NCBI GenBank assembly: GCA_035693165.1
Contig: DASSGZ010000562.1
Span: forward strand, 1-28,755
Reading direction: 5' to 3'
From: JAICKM01 sp035693165
Lineage (GTDB): Bacteria; Chloroflexota; Chloroflexia; QHBQ01; JAICKM01
DNA length: 28,755 bases
Below are positions 8,601-14,960 of this stretch, piece by piece. The number at the start of each line of letters is the position of its first letter. Within the stretch, counting starts at the first letter, position 1. Both the position numbers and the translations under genes were made by a program. The notes beneath the pieces were generated by a model. That model had not been told where the DNA came from. It saw nothing but the letters and a program-made list of their open reading frames with translations, and searched no databases.

Positions 8601-8916
8601 GCAGGCCATCGCCGGGGCACTCGCCGTCAGCAAGGATTATCTGGGGCGCATCTTTCACCAGGAATTGGGCATCTCGCCCTGGGAGTATCTCATCCGCTAC
8701 CGGGTGCTGCGCGCCAAGGAGCTGCTGCTGACGACCAGTTACACCGTGGCCGAGATCGCCGGGCGGGTCGGCTTCGATAACGCCGCCTATTTCAGCCATA
8801 TCTTCCACCGTGAGGTCGGCTGCACACCGCGCGCTTTCCGCGCCCAACTTCCGCACTCGACCCCAGCCGGCGACACGCCCGAGGGACGCGCCGCCAGCGC
8901 ATCACCCGGCGCGTGA
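5620..8916 (+). CDS. Cytosolic hybrid sensor: LacI-type binding domain, GAF, histidine kinase, two receivers, AraC domain
   Basis: This is a 1098-aa one-protein two-component system. Domains in order: a periplasmic-binding-protein-like (LacI/RbsB type) ligand domain at about 6-290; a GAF domain at about 315-465; HisKA with SHELRTPLN and phospho-acceptor H492; HATPase with HNAHKF (N615), DTGLG (D642) and GIGLGLS. Next comes a degenerate receiver at about 725-830 (candidate D772, no DD pair), then a full receiver at about 843-955 (E849-D851, D895 in LDLAMPEVDG, K947). An AraC-type double HTH occupies about 978-1076. No signal peptide or membrane segment is seen, so the sugar-binding domain should work in the cytoplasm. 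Likely role (inference): sense an imported sugar and switch on the operon downstream. Start: AGGAGG at 5606-5611 is 8 nt from ATG 5620 but only 2 nt from ATG 5614. It resembles the hybrid regulators of Bacteroidetes sugar loci in logic, not in topology. Confidence 0.92.
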   Translation: MPHTPRIGIQIGPGDPFWVQVREVMWQRAQALPVEVVEIDLEHPGLFPHDEQVEVVEDLRVQEIDALIGNALTAYLLTSIPDHGIPTVYLPETSVRHPWLTSRQGLYDAGHMLGTFLTTHRADGGAVLLVSGTIGGDGSSRSRLDGFHAALPADVRFAIHHVITNWSYDDGCAQVAAYLRAHRDLIPDAIVGLSDSLAIAARDAAGALARLAPSTLILGINGDPWAVAAIAEGRMTATVETDIDDIATQGVNLAYRAARGEPLPAYFRIRQRLVTTTNVAEVATRKLISLADLPTRLVGVNRRHEQQRVTQLETSLAIDRQVGLILDEQQLSLAITALIRDNYGFDDARFLIWNQAADRLVEVSAARRGDNAAGLCPDPAGPLAYVLANDRIIFIPEVHASHRFPPDPAWPDMRARVVVPVHLGGEIVGVLDLQNRRAAHRTREELDGLQVLADQLGISMRNAELYGQALAARASAEKADRLKTALLANVSHELRTPLNVILGYSRAALDALPQSEAPALAGLRQDLLQIYRSGEDLLRLINDLLDLSRAEIDELDLLPERLDTRGFLEEVFRAAAEAMGAGRAVTWRLDLPDVLPPMTADPLRLRQVLLNLLHNAHKFTATGQITLGATALASELHLWVADTGLGIAPSMQEQIFEPFISGDPRAMRHEGIGLGLSIARRLVGLHHGRLTVESHPHQGSTFHIYLPQSTERDPASASGDQQVILLIAERDLPSAGLVQLAARRGLALQRLHPDDDLARVLATSDPALLAWDLAATEAENWSSVQQLRAHPRLKQLPVLLYDHRPGSAAPVQAGIATGLLLKPAAAGALAEALTDLAPPEPAGSVLVVEDDAQTRALHHRLIVEQLPGYQVHDVSGGRAALDFLAHETPSLVMLDLAMPEVDGFVVLEALRAEPRTATVPVLVFSGRVLDPADIRRLTEARVIFQTKDVLSQRELADSLRRAVARDTLLPPPTSSLVKQAIAFIQQHHDESLSRQAIAGALAVSKDYLGRIFHQELGISPWEYLIRYRVLRAKELLLTTSYTVAEIAGRVGFDNAAYFSHIFHREVGCTPRAFRAQLPHSTPAGDTPEGRAASASPGA

Positions 8917-8954
8917 TCGGGCTAAATCTGGGGCAGACGGGCCAGCGCCTGATT

Positions 8955-9043
8955 GGCCGGCAGTCACGCCACAAGCCGGGGTGGTGCCGGCCACGCATTG
9001 CAGTCGCGCAGGCTCCGAACGGTTACCGGTCCTGCGTGACTGC
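8955..9043 (+). terminator. Two alternative hairpins, terminator- or attenuator-like
   Basis: Hairpin 1 pairs GGCCGGCA (8955-8962) with TGCCGGCC (8985-8992). An inner CCAC/GTGG pairing (8969-8972 with 8981-8984) extends it. Hairpin 2 pairs GCAGTCGCGCAGG (9000-9012) with CCTGCGTGACTGC (9031-9043), 13 bp with one G-U. The right arm of hairpin 2 can instead pair perfectly over 10 bp with GCAGTCACGC at 8960-8969, which would break hairpin 1. There is no U-tract, so simple intrinsic termination is uncertain. Confidence 0.5.
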
Positions 9044-9151
9044 CCCAGCACCAGCTTAGTCCTCCCGCGGTCTACCCGGCAGCCGCGCCGAGGTCCCCTT
9101 TCCCTACTCCACTCTAGGTCGCTTTTGTGCAAATTCACCGCGTGATTCTTA

Positions 9152-9180
9152 ATGATCGGCGCCCGCAACGGTCCTATACT
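9152..9180 (+). promoter_or_regulatory. Candidate promoter of the 9218-11438 signalling operon
   Basis: The -10 is TATACT at 9175-9180 and the -35-like ATGATC lies at 9152-9157, spacing 17 bp. Transcription would start near 9187, about 30 nt before the first start codon. The three genes that follow overlap by 4 nt each and would be transcribed together. Confidence 0.5.
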
Positions 9181-9217
9181 CCTGTCATAGACCGTTTCAT
9201 CCAGACAGGAGATCGGC

Positions 9218-9592
9218 ATGACGGCAACCGGCAATGTGGTCTTGATCGGCGAACCTGACCAGGCCACCAACACGCTCTACCAGCGTGCGCTCGGTACCAC
9301 GTTCGCCGTCATCACGGCGTCCGACGAGGAGACCATGCTGGAGCTGCTACGCACGACCCCCATCGCCGCGCTGGTACTGGAGCCCGCCATCTTCGCCGCG
9401 CCCGGCTGGGACGGGCTGGCGACGATCAGCCATATGTGCGCCGCGCTGGGAATCCCGCTGATTGTCTGTAGCACCCTGGACGAGCGCCGGCGCGGCATCG
9501 CGCTGGGCGCCGCGGCCTACCTGGTGAAGCCGACCTTGCCCGCCACGCTAGTGGCGACTCTGCGCCAGGTGATTGGGAGCGGCACGCCATGA
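9218..9592 (+). CDS. Degenerate stand-alone receiver domain
   Basis: This 124-aa protein is one receiver (CheY-like) fold with nothing attached. The strand that normally carries the phospho-accepting Asp reads ALVLEPAIF, so E55 stands where Asp is expected. The N-terminal acidic pair is reduced to GEPD. The conserved Lys is kept in YLVKP. In the receiver family a Glu at this place cannot be phosphorylated in the usual way and can mimic the phosphorylated state, so the protein is probably a constitutive or ligand-type partner rather than a phosphate relay. An AGGAG site lies 6-8 nt before ATG 9218. Its stop codon overlaps the start of the sensor kinase by 4 nt (ATGA), so the two are translationally coupled and may act together. 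Confidence 0.8.
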   Translation: MTATGNVVLIGEPDQATNTLYQRALGTTFAVITASDEETMLELLRTTPIAALVLEPAIFAAPGWDGLATISHMCAALGIPLIVCSTLDERRRGIALGAAAYLVKPTLPATLVATLRQVIGSGTP

Positions 9593-10773
9593 ACGTCGCA
9601 GCGCGGCACCAGGCCGCCCTGAGCGAGTTGAGCAGGATGGCCCTGGCCGGCGCCGAACTATCCACCCTCCGAAACCAAGCGGTCACCCTGGTCGCCGCAA
9701 CCCTCGCCGTGGAATATAGCGGCATCTGGGACCTGCGGGCCGACGCCGCCGTCATGGTCCTGCGGGCCGGGACCGGCTGGCCGGCCGGTGCGCTGGGGCA
9801 GGCCACGATGTGCGTCGCGCCAGCCGGCGCAACCACGGCCCCCTGGCCGGACTCTGTTCCGTTGCTGGTTACGGACTGGGACAGCGAAACCCGCGTCCTG
9901 CAACCACCGCTGCTGCGCGACCACGGTGTGCGCGCCGGGATCTGGGTTGCGATCCCCGGCCCCGCCGGGCCCTGTGGCCTCCTGAGTGCGGACAGCGTCC
10001 GGTGTCGCAAGTTTACCAGCCCCGACATCTCCTTTCTGCACGCCGTCGCCCACATGCTGGCGCTGGCCCGCGAGCGCGTCCAGATCCAGGAGGCGCTGGA
10101 TGGGCAGGTCGGAGCGCGCACCCACGAAATTGAACAACAATTGATCGCCGCGGCCCAGGACAGAGCCGTACTGGAAGAGCGCCAGCGCCTCGCCCGTGAC
10201 CTGCACGATTCCGTGATCCAGGCGCTGTACAGCGTGGCCTTGCATGCAGAGGCCGCAAACCGCCTGCTGGCGGCGGGCGATGTGGGAACCGCCGGCGAGT
10301 ATCTGTGCGACTTGCGGGACACCGCGCAGGAGGCTCTGGAGGAGATGCGGCTGCTCATCTTCGAGCTACGCCCGCCCGTCCTGGAACAGGTAGGACTGGC
10401 CGCGGCCTTACAAGCCCGCCTGGGCGCCGTGGAAAGGCGGGCCAACCTGCAAACGGAGTTGATTGTGGAGGGGGTGGGCGATCTGCCCGCGCGTGTCGAG
10501 CAGGCGCTCTATCGGATCGCGCAGGAGGCGCTCAACAACGCCCTCAAGCACGCGCGCGCCCGGTGCATCATGGTCAGGCTGCGGCAGATCGAGTCCCAGG
10601 TGATCCTGGAGATTACGGACGATGGGATCGGCTTCGACCCGGCGGCAGGCGGCGCGCAAGGCGGGTTGGGTCTGCAAGGCATTGCCGAGCGGGTGACCCG
10701 GTTGGACGGCCGGCTAACAATGCAGAGCCGGCCCGGCGCCGGGACTCGGTTACGGGTGGAGGTCGCGCTATGA
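9589..10773 (+). CDS. Soluble GAF/HisKA_3 sensor histidine kinase (NarX/DegS type)
   Basis: This 394-aa kinase has no membrane segment. Residues about 15-170 form a GAF-like sensor domain, followed by a coiled-coil linker (about 165-195). Then comes the HisKA_3 dimerisation/phosphoacceptor motif RLARDLHDSV with H206. The HATPase carries NALKHA (N-box), DDGIGFDP (G1) and GLGLQGIAER (G2). This architecture autophosphorylates on His and passes phosphate to a NarL-type regulator, which is the next gene. The start overlaps the stop of the degenerate receiver and the stop overlaps the start of the regulator, a three-gene overlapping operon. The signal is unknown; a GAF domain could bind a small molecule, haem or a redox cofactor, and no diagnostic Cys/His cluster for haem or FeS is evident. 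Confidence 0.92.
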   Translation: MNVAARHQAALSELSRMALAGAELSTLRNQAVTLVAATLAVEYSGIWDLRADAAVMVLRAGTGWPAGALGQATMCVAPAGATTAPWPDSVPLLVTDWDSETRVLQPPLLRDHGVRAGIWVAIPGPAGPCGLLSADSVRCRKFTSPDISFLHAVAHMLALARERVQIQEALDGQVGARTHEIEQQLIAAAQDRAVLEERQRLARDLHDSVIQALYSVALHAEAANRLLAAGDVGTAGEYLCDLRDTAQEALEEMRLLIFELRPPVLEQVGLAAALQARLGAVERRANLQTELIVEGVGDLPARVEQALYRIAQEALNNALKHARARCIMVRLRQIESQVILEITDDGIGFDPAAGGAQGGLGLQGIAERVTRLDGRLTMQSRPGAGTRLRVEVAL

Positions 10774-11438
10774 CTCCGCGCATCCGCGTGCTCGTGGTCG
10801 ACGACCATCTGATCGTCCGCAAGGGCATCCGCGCCCTGCTCGGCACTGAGCCGGATATGGAAGTGGTGGGCGAGGCCGCCGATGGGCGCGAAGCTGTTGA
10901 GCAAGCGGCGCGGCTACGGCCCGATGTCATCTTGATGGATCTGGTAATGCCGGAAGTGGACGGCATCGCGGCCATTCAGCAGATCGTGGCGGGCGATCCG
11001 GCCGCGCGCATCCTGGTGCTGACCAGCTTCGATGCCGACGATAAAGTCTTTCCGGCTATCCGCGCCGGGGCGCTGGGATACACCCTGAAGAACGCTGGGC
11101 CGGCCGAACTAGGGCAGGCGATTCGCCAGGTCTACCGCGGCGAGGCCTCGCTGCACCCGACGATTGCCCAGAAGGTGTTGCAAGAACTGCTGCATCCGCC
11201 CCCGCACCCACCGACGGTGGATCCGCTCACAGAGCGCGAGATGGAGGTGCTACGCAGGGTGGCCCACGGCGAGACCAACCAGCAGATCGCGGCGGCGCTT
11301 GGGATCAGCGAAGCCACGGCGCGCACGCACGTCAGCAATATCTTGAGCAAGCTACACCTGGCCAGCCGCACGCAGGCGGCGCTTTATGCCCTGCGCGAGG
11401 GGCTGGCGTCGCTTACCGACGCGAACTCCTTCTCGTAA
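10770..11438 (+). CDS. NarL/LuxR-type response regulator
   Basis: This is a 222-aa regulator. The N-terminal receiver contains the acidic pair D11-D12, phosphoacceptor D57 in LMDLVMPEVDG, Thr in LVLTSF and Lys in YTLKN. The C-terminal LuxR-type HTH lies at about 150-210: LTEREMEVLRRVAHG, then the recognition helix SEATARTHVSNILSKL. ATG 10770 overlaps the kinase stop (ATGA), so it is the cognate partner of that kinase. It should bind DNA as a dimer after phosphorylation. A dyad upstream of the next gene (11515-11530) is a possible target. The frame is open further upstream but only as a shadow of the kinase gene. Confidence 0.93.
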   Translation: MTPRIRVLVVDDHLIVRKGIRALLGTEPDMEVVGEAADGREAVEQAARLRPDVILMDLVMPEVDGIAAIQQIVAGDPAARILVLTSFDADDKVFPAIRAGALGYTLKNAGPAELGQAIRQVYRGEASLHPTIAQKVLQELLHPPPHPPTVDPLTEREMEVLRRVAHGETNQQIAAALGISEATARTHVSNILSKLHLASRTQAALYALREGLASLTDANSFS

Positions 11439-11456
11439 AGGGCACTGCCCTGTTTT
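11439..11456 (+). terminator. Intrinsic terminator after the NarL-type regulator
   Basis: AGGGC-ACT-GCCCT (11439-11451) is followed at once by GTTTT (11452-11456). It begins directly after the stop codon. The stem is short but GC-rich, with a brief U-tract. It would end the 9218-11438 operon. Confidence 0.6.
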
Positions 11457-11514
11457 CCGACGATATAGCTATCCGTAATTCAGGTACCTATCCACCCCGA
11501 AAATCAGCTTTTTA

Positions 11515-11530
11515 CGTATGTTTCAATACG
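11515..11530. promoter_or_regulatory. Dyad upstream of the receiver/GH31 promoter
   Basis: CGTAT-N6-ATACG is a perfect 5-bp-arm dyad (16 bp) centred about 22 bp upstream of the -35 at 11542, a usual place for an activator site. Candidate binders are the NarL-type regulator or the AraC domain of the hybrid sensor, both encoded just upstream. This assignment is inference. Confidence 0.4.
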
Positions 11531-11541
11531 CATTTCATCTG

Positions 11542-11570
11542 ATGACAAGCACGACATCCAGTACCATACT
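11542..11570 (+). promoter_or_regulatory. Candidate promoter of the receiver/GH31/ABC operon
   Basis: ATGACA (11542-11547) and CATACT (11565-11570) are separated by 17 bp. This is the only A/T-rich promoter-like block between the terminator at 11439 and the first gene. Transcription would begin near 11577 and could run through the sugar operon. Confidence 0.5.
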
Positions 11571-11618
11571 CTAACCTAACGCACAGCCAACCTCTGATAT
11601 ACGCGACATGGGAGAGGC

Positions 11619-12002
11619 ATGGTGATGGCCCAGCCAACGCGAGTACTCATTGTCGACGATAGCGCACACGCTCGGGAGGGATTACGCGCCCTCCTCAAGA
11701 CCCGGCCGGAGTTCGAGATCGCCGGGGAGGCCGCCAACGGCCTCGCCGCCGTGCAGTTGGTCGCCGAATGCTTGCCGGATGTGGTGCTGATGGATCTGCA
11801 GATGCCAGGGCTAGATGGGGTGCAGGCGACTCGGCTCATCAAACAGCAATGGCCCGCCGTGACGGTAATTGTGCTCAGCATGTTTGCGACCGAACAACAG
11901 GTCGTGCTAGCCGCCGGAGCCGATGCCTTCGTACTCAAAGAAGGCGCGCCCGAACGACTGCTGGCCGCGCTCGGGGTGCCTGGCGCCCGCCGCAAACCAT
12001 AG
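11619..12002 (+). CDS. CheY-like single-domain response regulator
   Basis: This is a 127-aa receiver with no output domain. It has the full active site: DD pair at 13-14, D59 in LMDLQMPGLDG, Ser in IVLSMF and Lys in FVLKEG. Phosphorylated partners of this type act by protein contact or as phosphate sinks. The receiver resembles that of NarL-type regulators, so it may have lost an HTH, but no HTH-coding sequence follows. It lies 33 nt before the GH31 gene and is probably the first gene of the sugar operon. ATG 11625 is an alternative start, since GGAGAGG at 11611-11617 is 7 nt from it and only 1 nt from 11619. Confidence 0.85.
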   Translation: MVMAQPTRVLIVDDSAHAREGLRALLKTRPEFEIAGEAANGLAAVQLVAECLPDVVLMDLQMPGLDGVQATRLIKQQWPAVTVIVLSMFATEQQVVLAAGADAFVLKEGAPERLLAALGVPGARRKP

Positions 12003-12035
12003 GCAACACGGGTTCAGACTCCATGGGAGGGGGGC

Positions 12036-13949
12036 ATGGCTATCGAACTCAACAGCCCGGCCGGGCGCATGACCGTCGATGCCTCCGGGCACCTCAGTTT
12101 CGCACGTGGAGAGCGCATCCTGATCGAGTCCGCGCCGGCCCCGGCGTTCATCCTGATCTACGGGGTCGAACTGCCCACCCAGACCGTGCTGGGTATCGAG
12201 CACACCGGCGAGCACGTGATAATCCGCTACGGCACGCCTAATCCGGGCGCCGTGTTGACACTGGAGGCGGCCCCCACGCGCACCGGCTTCCGGTTGCGCT
12301 GGAGTTGCGCCCCCGATCAACCGGCAGTCGGCGTTGCGTGGACTCTGCAGCCGTACGGGCCCTGGTACGGGCACGGCGAGCGCATCATCCAGCCCTGGCC
12401 GCTGGACCGGCTCCCGGTGCTTGCCGAGCCATTGATGCCCTATGACCACGGGCACGCGGGGGCAAGCTGCATCACCACCCCGCTCTGGTTCACCGCCAGC
12501 GGCGCCGCCTTGCTCGCCCAGGAGGAGTCGGATGAACTGGAAATGACGCTCAATCGCGGCGGCGACGGCCTGCTGCGGATCGCAGCACGGTTGCCGGAAC
12601 CGGCAATCGCCCTGGACCTCGACGCCCCGCTGCCGGCGCGCGGGCCGCAGCTCGTACTCGACATCGTGCTGGCTGACCATGTGCCCGCGGCCCACGCGCT
12701 GGCGGTCGCCGCGCTCGGCCACCCCACCAGCGCCCCACCGCCCGATCTGGTCGCCCGGCCCATCTGGACCACCTGGGCGCGCTACAAGATGGCCGTGACC
12801 CAGGCCGATGTGCTGGAGTTCGCCGACGACATTATCGCCCACGGCTACCCGCGCTCGGTAATGGAGATCGACGACCGCTGGCAAGCGGCCTACGGCGAAT
12901 TCGCCTGGGACACGGCCAAGTTCCCTGCCCCGCGCGGGATGATCGAGCGGCTGCACGACCAGGGCTACAAGGTCACGCTGTGGGTGCCGCCCTTCTTCGA
13001 TCCCAAGAGTATCGCCTTCGCCGAGGCGACGGAGCGCGGCTACCTGATCCGCCATCCCGCGCATAACAGCCCGGCGCTGGTGCGCTGGTGGCAAGGCTAT
13101 GGCGGCCTGATCGACGTGACGAATCCGGACGCGCTGGCCTGGTGGCGCGACGGACTGCGCCGGCTGCAGAGCGAGTATGGCGTGGACGGCTTCAAGTTCG
13201 ACGCAGGAGAGGGCAACTTCGTGCCGCGCGATCGGGTGACCGCGCAGCCGATGCTGCCCCGCCAGTACGCCGACCACTACGTGGCCTGGGTGGCCGAGAA
13301 CTTTACCTGGACCGAGGTGCGCTGCGGCTGGCGCGGGCAGCGCCGCGGCCTCTTCTTCCGCGAGTGGGACAAGTGGAGCCGCTGGGGTATCGACAACGGG
13401 CTGCAGAGTGTGCTGACCCAGGCGCTGGCCCTGAGCATGATCGGCTACCCCTTCATCCTGCCCGATATGATCGGCGGCAACGCCTACGCCGGGGAGAATC
13501 CCGACGCCGAGTTGATGGTCCGCTGGACCCAGATCACGGCGCTGCTGCCTGCCATGCAGTTCAGCGTTCCGCCCTGGCAGTTCGATACCACGACCGATGC
13601 GATCTGCCTGCGCTACACCTTACTCCATCAGGAGATCGCCCCCTATATCCAGAGCCTGATGGACGAAACGCTCCGTTCCGGCGCGCCGGTCGTGCGCCCC
13701 GTATTCTGGGACGCGCCCGACGACCAGGCGGCGTTGACGCTAGATGACCAGTTTCTCCTCGGTGCGCGCTTCCTGGTCGCGCCGGTGTTGCAGCCGGGCC
13801 GGCGCGACCGATCCATTTATCTCCCGGCGGGGCAGTGGCGCGACTGGTGGACCGGGACCGTCGTCGCCGGGCCGCGCCGGCTCGACGGCTATCCGGCCCC
13901 GCTGGAGACGTTGCCGCTATTCGAGCGAGTCAACCATACCGGCTCCTAG
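12036..13949 (+). CDS. GH31 glycosidase of the MYORG/alpha-galactosidase type
   Basis: This is a 637-aa family-31 glycoside hydrolase without signal peptide, so cytoplasmic. An N-terminal beta-sandwich (about 1-230) precedes the (beta/alpha)8 barrel. GVDGFKFDAGEG carries the nucleophile D389; FFREWDKWSRWG carries D445 at the place expected for the acid/base. The GYPFILPDMIGGNAY block is typical of the subgroup that includes MYORG and bacterial GH31 alpha-galactosidases, rather than ordinary alpha-glucosidases or xylosidases. A C-terminal beta domain (VAPVLQPG, then PAGQWRDWWTG) is present. Retaining cleavage of terminal alpha-galactosides is therefore the best guess and fits the melA gene in the same operon. 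An alpha-glucosidase activity remains possible. GGGAGGGG lies just before ATG 12036. The MxDKDS motif common in relatives is here EWDKWS, a change close to the active site. Confidence 0.88.
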   Translation: MAIELNSPAGRMTVDASGHLSFARGERILIESAPAPAFILIYGVELPTQTVLGIEHTGEHVIIRYGTPNPGAVLTLEAAPTRTGFRLRWSCAPDQPAVGVAWTLQPYGPWYGHGERIIQPWPLDRLPVLAEPLMPYDHGHAGASCITTPLWFTASGAALLAQEESDELEMTLNRGGDGLLRIAARLPEPAIALDLDAPLPARGPQLVLDIVLADHVPAAHALAVAALGHPTSAPPPDLVARPIWTTWARYKMAVTQADVLEFADDIIAHGYPRSVMEIDDRWQAAYGEFAWDTAKFPAPRGMIERLHDQGYKVTLWVPPFFDPKSIAFAEATERGYLIRHPAHNSPALVRWWQGYGGLIDVTNPDALAWWRDGLRRLQSEYGVDGFKFDAGEGNFVPRDRVTAQPMLPRQYADHYVAWVAENFTWTEVRCGWRGQRRGLFFREWDKWSRWGIDNGLQSVLTQALALSMIGYPFILPDMIGGNAYAGENPDAELMVRWTQITALLPAMQFSVPPWQFDTTTDAICLRYTLLHQEIAPYIQSLMDETLRSGAPVVRPVFWDAPDDQAALTLDDQFLLGARFLVAPVLQPGRRDRSIYLPAGQWRDWWTGTVVAGPRRLDGYPAPLETLPLFERVNHTGS

Positions 13950-14006
13950 CGAGCGACCATACCGTCACGTCCGGATTAGTAGTAGAGAAAGGGAGGTGTT
14001 AAACGT

Positions 14007-14939
14007 ATGAGTGATCGCGCGGTTAGTCTCCCCACCCAGCAGGTGCAGACACGCCCAGGCTGGCTCCGGCCCTGGCTCTCCAGGGAAACGGGGGTAGCCT
14101 GGCTGTTCATTTTGCCCAGCCTGGTCGGTTTTCTCGTCTTCTATGCCTGGCCCGCCCTGCGCGGCCTGCAGATCAGCTTCACCGACTGGAACCTGCTCCA
14201 GGAGCCGAACTATGTCGGGCTGAACAACTATCAGAAGATTATTGCCGACCCGCAGTTCTGGGCGTCTCTGTGGCGAACCGTCTACTACGTGCTGCTCAAC
14301 ATCCCGCTGCAAACCGTACTGGCGACCTGCCTGGCCGTGCTTATGAACCGGCTTACGCAGTCGCTCTTCGTGCGCAGCGTGTTGGTGGTGCCGTGGCTCC
14401 TGCCCCCGGTGGTCGTCGCTCTGCTCTGGCTCTGGATGCTGGACCCGACCCTGGGGCTGATCAACCACCTCCTCGGCGCCATCGGCATTTCGCGGCAGCC
14501 TTTCCTCGGCTCGGTCGCCCAGGCCATGCCGGCGATCGCCGGCATCAACATCTGGGAATACACGGGCTACACCGCGCTGCTCATCTTCGCCGGCTTGCAG
14601 ACGGTGCCCAAAGAGATCTACGAGGCAGGGGCCATCGACGGCGCCAGCGAAATGACCATGTTCTTCCGCATCACGATCCCGCTGCTGCGGCCGGTGCTGG
14701 TGTTCGTGCTCGTGACCACCGTGATCGGCTCGTTCCAGATCTTCGACACGATCGCCATCACCACCAAGGGTGGGCCGGTGAATGCCACGCGCGTCATCTA
14801 CTGGTACATTTACGAATTCGCGTTCGGACGCTTCCAGATGGGCTACGCCACGGCGGTTGCGGTGATCCTGTTCTTGATCCTGATCGCCGTCACCTTCCTG
14901 CAAATGCGCTTCCTGCGCTCCGGAGAATCCGATCTCTAG
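14007..14939 (+). CDS. ABC sugar transporter permease, UgpA/MalF type
   Basis: This 310-aa integral membrane protein belongs to carbohydrate ABC importers of the CUT1 class. Hydrophobic segments begin at about residue 30 (LFILPSLVGFLVFYAWPALRG, a family landmark), and about six membrane spans follow. The cytoplasmic EAA loop reads EIYEAGAIDGAS...ITIPLLRP, which docks on the ATPase. GGGAGGTG lies 8 nt before ATG 14007. The gene follows GH31 after a 57-nt gap and precedes the second permease, with which it forms the membrane channel. Substrate is not visible in the sequence; context suggests alpha-galactosides such as raffinose or melibiose. Confidence 0.93.
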   Translation: MSDRAVSLPTQQVQTRPGWLRPWLSRETGVAWLFILPSLVGFLVFYAWPALRGLQISFTDWNLLQEPNYVGLNNYQKIIADPQFWASLWRTVYYVLLNIPLQTVLATCLAVLMNRLTQSLFVRSVLVVPWLLPPVVVALLWLWMLDPTLGLINHLLGAIGISRQPFLGSVAQAMPAIAGINIWEYTGYTALLIFAGLQTVPKEIYEAGAIDGASEMTMFFRITIPLLRPVLVFVLVTTVIGSFQIFDTIAITTKGGPVNATRVIYWYIYEFAFGRFQMGYATAVAVILFLILIAVTFLQMRFLRSGESDL

Positions 14940-14960
14940 TCGATTACAGGAGGAGATCCT

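Larger units (their letters stand above)
8917..9217. other. Structured intergenic region
   Basis: No gene is present. The left half (8955-9043) contains two overlapping hairpin options and probably serves as terminator or attenuator after the hybrid sensor. The right half carries the promoter of the next gene (-10 at 9175-9180). Confidence 0.6.

Noticed and set aside
11907..13277. Minus-strand frame of 456 codons across GH31
   Set aside because: Antisense shadow of the GH31 gene; no domain recognised.
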